Positions 1 to 5,257 of a DNA stretch of 8,296 nucleotides are shown here, in pieces (the first letter of the stretch is position 1; each line of letters starts with the position of its first letter). This DNA is from Bacillota bacterium (GTDB lineage Bacteria; Bacillota; UBA4882; UBA8346). Position numbers and translations under genes: made by a program. The stretch spans positions 2,894-11,189 of the forward strand of contig DNPP01000207.1 in NCBI GenBank assembly GCA_003501365.1, in the 5' to 3' direction. The notes under the pieces are model-generated. The model ran no database searches and was not told the origin of the DNA. It saw only the letters and a list, made by a program, of their open reading frames with translations.

Positions 1-317
1 TCCGGCTGATAGCTTAAAGTTCCCGGCCCTACCATTACCGAAAGGAATATGGGTAAAAAAAGCAGTAGGTTGCTGGGTTGAAACTTCTCTGCTTCATGAT
101 GACCGCATTGACAAGTGGTCGGATGTTTTGATTGCCCGGAATTTTTGGCTAAATTGCGGAAAATCATCACGCCGATAATCAGTAGCGCAATGACTGAAAG
201 AAAGGACAGTCTGGGATTAATAAATTTTGCAATCGCCCCGGTGCTTAAAAGGTAAAATAAGAATATGGCATAACTACTTAAAACGATGGTAGTAAAATGT
301 TTTTCAAAGTTTTTCAT
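1..317 (-). CDS. TIGR03943-type (COG3689/DUF1980) membrane protein, N-terminal part
   Basis: Partial gene: 105 codons from the ATG at 317 to the window edge. The family consists of membrane proteins of unknown biochemical role that are regularly encoded beside UPF0718 permeases and are regarded as a partner subunit, with a suspected link to metal handling. Visible here: a hydrophobic segment at residues 9-30 followed by KFINPR, a second at 37-54, then a short loop with CQCGHHE at 69-75, a likely metal-binding patch, and a third hydrophobic stretch at 84-97 ending in a GPGTL motif. This layout matches what I recall of the family's N-terminal half. The start is set by GGGAG about 10 bases upstream, inside the end of the permease gene; the permease stop lies only 2 bases before this ATG, so the two are probably translationally coupled. 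The C-terminal domain is outside the window. Confidence 0.85.
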   Translation of the reverse strand, partial: MKNFEKHFTTIVLSSYAIFLFYLLSTGAIAKFINPRLSFLSVIALLIIGVMIFRNLAKNSGQSKHPTTCQCGHHEAEKFQPSNLLLFLPIFLSVMVGPGTLSYQP

Positions 318-319
318 GA

Positions 320-1360
320 CTATAATCTCCCATGCATTAGATTATTGATGGGCATTCGGTTCATAAATGTGCAAAAAATTAATACTAAAATAGCGCATAA
401 CCCGAAGATAAATAAAATCGCTTTAAGTTTAAAGCTTTTAAGCAATAACGCGGCGTTTTTAATGTCAAGCATTTGACCGAAAACCATAAATGCCATGACG
501 CTGCCTAAAGGGAAATGATAGGTGAATGAGCGGGCTACAAAGGCGTCGGCTTCGGCGCAAAGCGATAAACATAAGGCCAGAGCCATCATCACCATCACCG
601 ATAATGCCGGGTTTTGGGTAATCACCAATAAAGACTGTTTGGGAATAACCGTTTGGATGATCGAGGCAATCAAGGAACCGATAATTAGGAATTTGCCAAC
701 TTCCAGAAATTCTTCATTGGCATGATCGATAATATCAGCCAGCACGGAACCCTTATGATGATGATGTTCAATTATATTTTCGTTATCGCCGGCAGCAGTT
801 TCCCATTCTTGAATTGCTTTTGAAGTAAATAGATGCTCAAGGGTTGGAAAAAGCTCACTTACCATTAAGGCGACAATGATTCCGATCACGATAGCCATGC
901 CCACCCTGATTAAGGTAACAGGAAGATTATAGCCGAAGGCGGTAGCCGTCGCCCAAACAGTAATTGGATTAACCAGCGGCGCTGTCACTAGAAAGGCAAT
1001 CGCCATATAGGGAGGGACTTTTTTTAATAACATTCTCCTGGCTACCGGAATCACACCGCAATCACAGACCGGAAAGAAGAATCCGGCTCCAATGGCGAGT
1101 AATATTCCATTTAACTTAGCAGTTTTGGCCAATTTATTTTCCACCATCTCGACTGTGACAAAATTCTGCATTAGCGCCGAGCCAAAGACCCCGATCAATA
1201 CAAACGGTAACGCTTGAATGACGATACTAAGAAATATGGTAACCATTTGGGGCAGTTTATTTAAAAAGGCTGTCGGTAAAAATAGGCCGTGGAAGATGAC
1301 AAAAGAAAGCAAAAATGATAATAAAAACAATTTAGCAATCAGCGAAAGTTGTTTTTTCAT
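320..1360 (-). CDS. UPF0718/COG0701 (DUF318) family permease
   Basis: Polytopic inner-membrane permease of 346 residues. Family hallmarks: ALPFVLIGVFGSAL near residues 50-63, FPVCDCGVIPVARR at 96-109, AIAFLVTAPLVNP at 120-132, and a second-half repeat containing SLCAEADAFVARS at 266-278. About eight membrane segments are visible in two halves, separated by a hydrophilic loop (about 175-215) that contains four consecutive histidines (199-202), suggesting divalent-metal binding. The family includes arsenic exporters (ArsP) and uncharacterised members paired with TIGR03943 proteins; the pairing here favours the second group, possibly zinc-related. I chose the ATG at 1360 because AAAGGA (1367-1372) lies 6 bases upstream; the in-frame TTG at 1375 would overlap this site. 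It is the second full gene of the minus-strand operon, 114 bases after the small Cys/His protein and 2 bases before its membrane partner. Family certain, substrate unknown. Confidence 0.92.
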   Translation of the reverse strand: MKKQLSLIAKLFLLSFLLSFVIFHGLFLPTAFLNKLPQMVTIFLSIVIQALPFVLIGVFGSALMQNFVTVEMVENKLAKTAKLNGILLAIGAGFFFPVCDCGVIPVARRMLLKKVPPYMAIAFLVTAPLVNPITVWATATAFGYNLPVTLIRVGMAIVIGIIVALMVSELFPTLEHLFTSKAIQEWETAAGDNENIIEHHHHKGSVLADIIDHANEEFLEVGKFLIIGSLIASIIQTVIPKQSLLVITQNPALSVMVMMALALCLSLCAEADAFVARSFTYHFPLGSVMAFMVFGQMLDIKNAALLLKSFKLKAILFIFGLCAILVLIFCTFMNRMPINNLMHGRL

Positions 1361-1371
1361 AGGATATCCTT

Positions 1372-1443
1372 TCAAATCTCCACTTGATCAATGTCAATCC
1401 AAGCTAGCAGAATGAGCATAAAGTGGCCGGAGATTTTGGTCAT
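1372..1443 (-). CDS. Possible 23-residue leader or small membrane peptide
   Basis: This short reading frame fills most of the gap between the small Cys/His protein and the permease. It encodes 23 residues with a hydrophobic core (FMLILLAWI, residues 8-16) and an acidic end. Its TGA stop lies about 11 bases before the permease ATG, so translation could be coupled. Its own ribosome site is poor (AGAAG only 2 bases from the ATG). No homologue is recognised, and a chance frame is quite possible. It overlaps an inverted repeat described separately. Confidence 0.25.
   Translation of the reverse strand: MTKISGHFMLILLAWIDIDQVEI
1374..1436 (-). repeat. Interrupted 12-bp inverted repeat before the permease start
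   Basis: AAATCTCCACTT at 1374-1385 is complementary to AAGT plus GGAGATTT at 1421-1436, with four extra bases (GGCC) interrupting the second arm. In the minus-strand transcript this could form a 12-bp stem with a 4-base bulge and a loop of about 35 bases. One arm ends immediately before the permease ribosome site (1367-1372), so a role in translation or mRNA stability is possible. No function is shown. Confidence 0.4.
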
Positions 1444-1474
1444 TTCTTCTAAATTTTTTAAAAAAGGAAAGGGA

Positions 1475-1753
1475 TTATAGGTTTGGTTGATAAGGCGGCG
1501 CCCGCAGCTTTATTTGGAGGAACGTAGAGGACCTAAATGGAAGGTATTTTCGCTGCGACATAACGGCAATCAACAGAAATAACAGCAGGAGTCTGAAACT
1601 TTCGATGGTGGAGAAACCGGTAGCTAAAAGATCGCATAATAAACAATGCTCCTCATTCCTTTCCAGTCCATGAAGGAAGGAATGGCAAGCTAAGAGTAGC
1701 AGGATTATAATAAAAACCACCGCAAAGATTTTAACGAAACTTTGTTTATTCAT
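1475..1753 (-). CDS. Small two-helix membrane protein with CH..LH and CxxC motifs (RAPP family, copy 1)
   Basis: A 92-residue protein of unrecognised function. It has an N-terminal membrane helix (about 6-22), then C23-H24 and L27-H28, a CxxC at 37-40, Gly46, a second helix (about 52-66) and a basic tail with R84-A-P-P87. By the positive-inside rule both ends are cytoplasmic and the Cys/His loop is outside, where it could bind a metal. LLAC at 20-23 could also be read as a weak lipobox. It aligns without gaps with the protein at 6755-7048, about 28 identities over 89 positions by my count, so the two are paralogues. The RAPP tail and Cys/His loop loosely recall DUF2946 proteins, but I am not sure of membership. 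Start: ATG with AAAGGT 5 bases upstream. First gene of the permease operon; an accessory role in metal uptake is inferred only from the neighbours. Confidence 0.8.
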   Translation of the reverse strand: MNKQSFVKIFAVVFIIILLLLACHSFLHGLERNEEHCLLCDLLATGFSTIESFRLLLLFLLIAVMSQRKYLPFRSSTFLQIKLRAPPYQPNL

Positions 1754-1803
1754 AGTTACCTTTATTTCAATTCTTGTAAATGGTTTAAGATTGTACTTAT
1801 GAT

Positions 1804-1834
1804 AGTATAGGCGGATTCGCGATTAGGTATTCGC
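1804..1834 (-). promoter_or_regulatory. Probable -10 box and 16-bp operator-like palindrome of the minus-strand operon
   Basis: On the minus strand, TATACT (1804-1809) lies about 50 bases before the first gene. The expected -35 region has no good TTGACA match, which would fit a promoter that depends on other factors or a misplaced call. Just upstream of the -10 lies a 16-base imperfect palindrome at 1819-1834 (GCGATTAGGTATTCGC; 6 of 8 base pairs), positioned where a bound repressor would block RNA polymerase. It contains GCGAA, as does the shared operator found at 3029, but is otherwise only weakly similar to it. Confidence 0.35.
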
Positions 1835-1904
1835 TTTCAGGATAAAATCGGGTCTTTTTAAAAATATCCGAATATACAATACCTGACTGATGGGATAATT
1901 GGCC

Positions 1905-1939
1905 TTATTCGGCGAAATACCTCTTTCCGCCAATATAAA
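1905..1939. repeat. Inverted repeat containing TTATTYGGCGAAATA motif, copy 1
   Basis: TTATTCGGCGAAATA at 1905-1919 faces a related inverted arm, TTTCCGCCAATATAA, at 1925-1939. The core GGCGAAA / TTTCCGCC can pair as 7 bp with one bulged base. The same 15-mer, with one change, recurs at 2831-2845 in the same orientation. There is no T-run after it, so it is not a classic terminator. It could be a protein-binding site or an end of a repeat unit. Confidence 0.45.
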
Positions 1940-1991
1940 ATTAAACGGTTTCAATGGTAAATAGTTTCATTAATTTATCAGAACCGATATC

Positions 1992-2020
1992 TTGACCTTA
2001 ATAATTCATCAGCATATAAT
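1992..2020 (+). promoter_or_regulatory. Sigma-A-type promoter of the secreted-protein gene
   Basis: TTGACC (1992-1997), a 17-base spacer and a perfect TATAAT (2015-2020) form a near-consensus housekeeping promoter. Transcription would start near 2027, giving a leader of about 34 bases. The operator-like sequence shared by the promoters at 2999 and 6246 is not seen here, so this gene is probably under different control. Confidence 0.75.
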
Positions 2021-2048
2021 TCAATTCATAAAATGACATATCAATACC

Positions 2049-2054
2049 GGGGTG
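2049..2054 (+). promoter_or_regulatory. Ribosome site that decides the TTG start of the secreted protein
   Basis: GGGGTG lies 6 bases before TTG at 2061 and pairs well with the 16S rRNA tail. An upstream in-frame GTG at 2052 falls inside this site and has no ribosome site of its own at a suitable distance, so TTG 2061 is preferred. Confidence 0.55.
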
Positions 2055-2060
2055 TATCCT

Positions 2061-2735
2061 TTGAAAAAGCATTTATTTATGATATTGATAATCTTGATAA
2101 TCGCCAATCCCGTTAAAGCTGAAAAAATCGATAATATTGTTGATACCAAAGAGTATTTTCCGATAGATATTCCTCATAGTTACGTAGAAACTCAAGGCAG
2201 CAATCAATGGCGCATTACTTTTCTCGGGTCGAAAACAATTGATAATCGGCAGGCATATGTGATATCAACTTTTATTTTGCCCAAAGATAGGGAGGAAAAA
2301 TTATCGGATAAATCACTCTATACTATCAATGATGCCGGAGATATTCTAAAAGTCGGGGTTAGTTATACTGAGTGGCTTAATAAATGGTATCCCCAGCCGG
2401 AACTATATTTAAAAGGGAAGATGGAAATAGGAACCAGTTATACTATTCAAAAAGGGAAAATTGACGGCAATTCGATGATAACTTATTTAAAATTGAGGCG
2501 TCGGTTGAATTTGAAACTTCAGAACTGCACTGTAGAATGTATATTAGTCGAAAAGACGGTTTTAATTGAAGAATTTACTAGTACTGGGAGTGAAATTTAC
2601 CCTTATATTGAATGGCGTTATTTCGCAAAAGGGATTGGTTTCGTTAAATACTCGGGAAACGGCTATCAATGCCAATGCGGCACTCAAGTACCTTGCGACG
2701 GCAAGATAACTCTGACTGGGATTGAAAATGACTGA
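2061..2735 (+). CDS. Secreted protein of unknown function
   Basis: A 224-residue exported protein that I do not recognise with confidence. From the TTG start it begins with MKKH, has a hydrophobic core at 5-15 and a likely signal-peptidase I site after VKA (residue 20), with no lipobox cysteine. The mature part starts with DTKEYFPIDIPHSYVE, then beta-rich, charged sequence, and ends with IEWRYFAKGIGFVKYSG and a Cys cluster, CQCGTQVPC, plus an earlier NCTVEC. The 'YFPI...Y' opening and 'FAKGIGFVKY' near the end resemble a loose group of Firmicutes exported proteins with a beta-barrel-like fold. The Cys cluster might bind metal or form disulfides. It has its own promoter and no close partner gene, so a link to the flanking metal-uptake operons is suggested only by position. 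Confidence 0.75.
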   Translation: MKKHLFMILIILIIANPVKAEKIDNIVDTKEYFPIDIPHSYVETQGSNQWRITFLGSKTIDNRQAYVISTFILPKDREEKLSDKSLYTINDAGDILKVGVSYTEWLNKWYPQPELYLKGKMEIGTSYTIQKGKIDGNSMITYLKLRRRLNLKLQNCTVECILVEKTVLIEEFTSTGSEIYPYIEWRYFAKGIGFVKYSGNGYQCQCGTQVPCDGKITLTGIEND

Positions 2736-2828
2736 TTGGTGAGAATCTTTTCTATGGAAATCACCTCTTAATATGAAACCTGGGTATTACGTCGAAGAGC
2801 GGGAATTTTATTTACGAGGCCTTGTGAT

Positions 2829-2860
2829 CATTATTTGGCGAAATAAGCTTCCATTTAATG
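2829..2860. repeat. Inverted repeat containing TTATTYGGCGAAATA motif, copy 2
   Basis: TTATTTGGCGAAATA (2831-2845) matches the motif at 1905-1919 in 14 of 15 bases and in the same orientation. Here TTATTT-GGCG-AAATAA is itself a perfect 6-bp hairpin, and CATTATTTGG (2829-2838) faces CCATTTAATG (2851-2860) as a longer imperfect inverted repeat (8 of 10 pairs). The two copies bracket the secreted-protein gene. Confidence 0.45.
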
Positions 2861-2998
2861 TATTAATGTATATTTCTTTACTTGCGAAAATAGAATTTTT
2901 TGCATAATTGTAATGTAGCCAATTTGGAAAAATAACGATTGGCTGATGGATAAAATATTTATAATATTGGCCATTACTTATTCTTCTATTTCTATAAA

Positions 2999-3027
2999 TT
3001 GACAAACATTGATATCTATGGTACTAT
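2999..3027 (+). promoter_or_regulatory. Sigma-A-type promoter of the zinc-ribbon/cbiMNQO operon
   Basis: TTGACA (2999-3004), a 17-base spacer and TACTAT (3022-3027). The expected start is near 3034, inside the operator-like palindrome, giving a leader of roughly 54 bases. No other promoter of comparable quality was noticed between here and 6100, so it probably drives all five genes. Confidence 0.75.
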
Positions 3028-3028
3028 T

Positions 3029-3051
3029 TAAATGCGAAAAATTCTCGTTTA
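3029..3051 (+). promoter_or_regulatory. Zur-like operator palindrome (copy 1)
   Basis: A 23-base imperfect palindrome beginning TAAATGCGAAAAATTCT. The symmetric pairs are TAAA/TTTA at the ends, the G and C at positions 6/18 and 8/16, and GAA/TTC around a central AAA. It starts 2 bases after the -10 box and covers the probable start site, the classic place for a repressor. Length and outer bases resemble the Bacillus Zur box as I remember it. The same sequence (17 of 23 identical) sits at the same place in the Fur-family gene's promoter, which suggests that regulator binds both. Binding itself is inference. Confidence 0.6.
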
Positions 3052-3087
3052 TAAATTTATCTTGGCAATCACTTTGGGGAGGATGCT

Positions 3088-3384
3088 ATGATGTATCAGG
3101 ACAAAATTTTGGTTTGTAAAGAATGCGGCAAAAAGTTTACTTTTACTGCCAGCGAACAGGAGTTTTATGCCAGTAAAGGTTTTACTAACGAGCCAGGCCG
3201 TTGCCCGGATTGCCGGGCAGCCCGAAAAAAAAACAATGACCGGTTTAACCGGCCACAGGGTGAACGGCAGTTATATCCGGCAATCTGTGCGAATTGCGGT
3301 GCCGAAACCATGGTGCCCTTTAAACCAACTGGCGACCGGCCGGTTTATTGTAAAGATTGTTTCCGGGCAATGAAAATCAGATAG
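3088..3384 (+). CDS. Zinc-ribbon protein with two CxxC pairs per half
   Basis: A 98-residue cytoplasmic protein. The N-terminal ribbon has CKEC (about 11-14) and CPDC (about 39-42) around an FTASEQEFYASKGF stretch; the C-terminal ribbon has CANC and CKDC around MVPFKPTGDRPVY. All eight cysteines are intact, so two zinc ions are expected. It matches the widespread 'zinc-ribbon domain containing protein' family of Firmicutes, whose function is not established. GGGGAGG at 3076-3082 is 5 bases from ATG 3088 and 8 bases from ATG 3091; the second ATG is equally likely and would remove one Met. It is first in the transcript that continues, 26 bases later, into cbiM. Its place behind a Zur-like operator suggests a role linked to zinc availability, such as a zinc-dependent regulator or store; this is inference. 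Confidence 0.88.
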   Translation: MMYQDKILVCKECGKKFTFTASEQEFYASKGFTNEPGRCPDCRAARKKNNDRFNRPQGERQLYPAICANCGAETMVPFKPTGDRPVYCKDCFRAMKIR

Positions 3385-3398
3385 TTAAAATAATTTGT

Positions 3399-3406
3399 GA
3401 GGTGAT
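3399..3406 (+). promoter_or_regulatory. Ribosome site that decides the GTG start of cbiM
   Basis: GAGGTGAT is a strong match to the 16S rRNA tail, 4 bases before GTG 3411. It rules against the longer TTG start at 3357, which would overlap the zinc-ribbon gene and put a hydrophilic extension in front of the signal peptide. Confidence 0.7.
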
Positions 3407-3410
3407 AGCT

Positions 3411-4157
3411 GTGTCTAAAAAAATCCAAATTTTCTTCAGTATTATCTTAATGTTGATTTTTATGCCCAAACCCACCTTTGCCATGCACATTATGGAAGGA
3501 TTTCTCCCCCCTGTATGGTGTATCTCATGGGGTGCTATTGCCATTCCTTTTGTTATCTTAGGACTTTTCTCCATCCAAAAAACAGTCCAGGCAAATCCAA
3601 GGGTAAAAATGCTCTTAGCCATGGCAGGCGCTTTCACTTTTGTGCTTTCCGCACTAAAAATCCCTTCTGTGACGGGCAGCTGTTCCCATCCTACCGGAAT
3701 CGGTCTGGGAGCTATCCTTTTCGGGCCCACGCCAATGGCGGTATTAGGTTTGATTGTACTAATTTTTCAGGCTTTGTTACTGGCTCATGGCGGGATAACT
3801 ACCCTAGGCGCCAATACATTTTCCATGGCCATTGTCGGATCTTTGGTTTCTTTCGGGGTCTACAAGTTAATTAAAAAGTTTAAGGGCCCGTTGTGGCTTT
3901 CGGTATTCCTGGCAGCGTTTTTAGGAGATTTGATGACTTATGTCACCACATCATTTCAACTTGCTTTGGCATATCCATCCGCAACAGGCGGTATCGGTGA
4001 ATCTCTGGTCAAATTCATGGGGATATTTGCGGTTACTCAGCTCCCTTTAGCCGTCAGCGAGGGCATTTTAACTGTAATTATCTTTAATGTGCTTACTTCT
4101 TACAGTAAAAATGAATTGCAAGATTTGAAAATACTATCAGAGGAGGCTTCCCTATGA
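3411..4157 (+). CDS. cbiM: CbiM, substrate-specific membrane component of the ECF cobalt transporter
   Basis: A 248-residue integral membrane protein that binds the metal ion for the CbiMNQO importer. Residues 1-24 form a signal peptide ending TFA; cleavage exposes MHIMEGFLP, the hallmark mature N-terminus in which the second-position histidine is a metal ligand in structurally studied relatives (NikM). The motif SVTGSCSHPTGIGLG follows at 86-100, with His93 as the likely further ligand, and LLAHGGITTLGANTFSM lies in the middle. About seven membrane segments are present. MHIMEG is typical of cobalt rather than nickel (MHIPDG) versions. It begins 26 bases after the zinc-ribbon gene and overlaps cbiN by ATGA. 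No cobalamin riboswitch was recognised upstream; control is instead expected from the palindrome at 3029. Confidence 0.93.
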   Translation: MSKKIQIFFSIILMLIFMPKPTFAMHIMEGFLPPVWCISWGAIAIPFVILGLFSIQKTVQANPRVKMLLAMAGAFTFVLSALKIPSVTGSCSHPTGIGLGAILFGPTPMAVLGLIVLIFQALLLAHGGITTLGANTFSMAIVGSLVSFGVYKLIKKFKGPLWLSVFLAAFLGDLMTYVTTSFQLALAYPSATGGIGESLVKFMGIFAVTQLPLAVSEGILTVIIFNVLTSYSKNELQDLKILSEEASL

Positions 4158-4477
4158 GTCATCGGGCCGGTGATGCGCGCAAAGAACAACAAATTGTCGG
4201 AAAGAATATTCTGCTTATCATATTAGTGATAGCAATTGCCGTTATACCGCTAATATTCCAAAGCAAAGCCGAATTTGCAGGAGCGGATGACCAGGCGAAA
4301 GACGCCATTAGTCAAATTGATAAAGGCTATAAACCATGGTTCCATTCAATATGGACACCGCCCAGTGCAGAGATAGAGAGTTTATTGTTCGCGCTACAGG
4401 CGGGAATCGGCTCTTTGGTAATCGGGTACTATATCGGGTTTGCCAGAGGTAGAAAAAAGACGGAAGAAGAGGCGTAA
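4154..4477 (+). CDS. cbiN: CbiN, small auxiliary component of the cobalt transporter
   Basis: A 107-residue protein with two membrane helices (about 18-35 and 77-98) joined by an extracytoplasmic loop. Family motifs: EFAGADDQA at 40-48, GYKPWF at 58-63, WTPPSAEIESLLFALQAGIG at 67-86. CbiN is needed with CbiM for cobalt loading in characterised systems. GGAGG lies 8 bases before the ATG, and the ATG overlaps the cbiM stop (ATGA), so the two are coupled. The soluble N-terminal 15 residues are somewhat longer than I would expect for the family. Confidence 0.93.
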   Translation: MSHRAGDARKEQQIVGKNILLIILVIAIAVIPLIFQSKAEFAGADDQAKDAISQIDKGYKPWFHSIWTPPSAEIESLLFALQAGIGSLVIGYYIGFARGRKKTEEEA

Positions 4478-5251
4478 ATGCTTTACATCGATCGATATGC
4501 CTATTGCAGCCGCCTGAGAGATACCAATCCCTTGGAGAAATTCATATTTGCATTCACCACAATGGTAATCTGCCTTTGGGCAAATTCCATCGTAGTATCC
4601 ATCGTAATTATTACTCTTATGATAGGGGTAGCGGTCTTGAAGGGCGGCATACCCTTATCTTTTTATTTAAAATTAATATTAATTCCATTTTCATTTTTAA
4701 TGATCGGTGTTCTTACCATTGCAATCAATGTTATTGTTGAGTCAAGCAAAATGTTGTGGGGTTTTCAAATTTTTGGATATACCTTGGGCTTTACAGTACA
4801 AAGCTTGGAGCTTGCCGCAAAGGTGTTTTTCAAGGCGCTCGGAGCAGTGACGTGCCTATATTTTTTATCACTAACTACTCCGATTGCAGATATTCTATCC
4901 GTATTAAAAAAGTTCAAATTTCCGGTATTGTTCCTTGAATTGATGATCCTGATTTACCGGTTTATTTTTATGCTCATAGAAACTGCGGATCAGATGTTTT
5001 TGTCTCAGATTTCGAGATTGGGTTACTACGGTTTGAAAAACGGACTAGACTCATTGGGGCAGATGGGTTCAACCCTATTTATCCGTTCTTACAAGCGCTC
5101 CCAAGATTTATATATCACATTGGAGGCAAGGTGCTATCAGGGCAAATTAGAAGTATTGGAGGAAGTATATCCGATTTCAAAGAGTAATTTACTGCTGATT
5201 TTTTTGGCGGAGTCTGTTTTAATCATGATTACATTTTTTTCGCGGAGGTAA
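4478..5251 (+). CDS. cbiQ: CbiQ, transmembrane coupling (T) component of the ECF transporter
   Basis: A 257-residue membrane protein that couples ATP hydrolysis by CbiO to metal movement through CbiM. Recognisable are SLTTPIADILSVLKKFKFP, the YRFIFMLIETADQMFLSQ segment, the RSYKRSQDLYITLEARCYQG segment with the coupling motif EARCYQG at 216-222, and a last membrane helix before a basic end. About five to six membrane spans. The ATG directly abuts the cbiN stop (TAAATG) with AGAGG 5 bases upstream, so translation is coupled. Confidence 0.92.
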   Translation: MLYIDRYAYCSRLRDTNPLEKFIFAFTTMVICLWANSIVVSIVIITLMIGVAVLKGGIPLSFYLKLILIPFSFLMIGVLTIAINVIVESSKMLWGFQIFGYTLGFTVQSLELAAKVFFKALGAVTCLYFLSLTTPIADILSVLKKFKFPVLFLELMILIYRFIFMLIETADQMFLSQISRLGYYGLKNGLDSLGQMGSTLFIRSYKRSQDLYITLEARCYQGKLEVLEEVYPISKSNLLLIFLAESVLIMITFFSRR

Positions 5252-5257
5252 ATTTGG

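Larger units (their letters stand above)
1754..2060. other. Divergent intergenic region
   Basis: About 307 bases between two divergently transcribed genes, with no credible coding frame. It contains the promoter and ribosome site of the secreted-protein gene at its right end, a probable -10 box and palindrome for the minus-strand operon at its left end, and a hairpin-forming GGCGAAA repeat in the middle. These are listed separately. The remainder is AT-rich with no recognised signal. Confidence 0.8.
2736..3087. other. Intergenic region before the zinc-ribbon/cbi operon
   Basis: About 352 bases. The left part holds a second copy of the 15-base GGCGAAATA motif and an AT-rich inverted repeat, but no convincing terminator. 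The right part holds the promoter, operator-like palindrome and leader of the following operon. Conserved cobalamin-riboswitch elements were not recognised. A 65-codon minus-strand frame here shows no ribosome site and no family resemblance. Confidence 0.75.

Noticed and set aside
320..1360. Naming the permease arsP
   Set aside because: The family includes ArsP, but no arsenic genes are nearby and the TIGR03943 partner plus zinc context point elsewhere.
1361..1375. TTG start for the permease five codons upstream
   Set aside because: It covers the AAAGGA ribosome site that serves ATG 1360.
2739..2775. GGTGA...TCACC as a terminator of the secreted-protein gene
   Set aside because: Only 5 bp of stem around a loop of about 18 bases, with no proper T-run.
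2808..3005. 65-codon minus-strand open frame
   Set aside because: It lies across the promoter region of the zinc-ribbon operon, has no ribosome site or family resemblance, and has an AT-rich, random-looking composition.
2736..3087. Cobalamin riboswitch before the cbi operon
   Set aside because: No conserved B12-box-like sequence was recognised by eye, and the leader from the mapped promoter is only about 54 bases, too short for the full element.
3357..3410. Upstream TTG start for cbiM
   Set aside because: It would overlap the zinc-ribbon gene and place a hydrophilic stretch before the signal peptide; GTG 3411 has a strong ribosome site.
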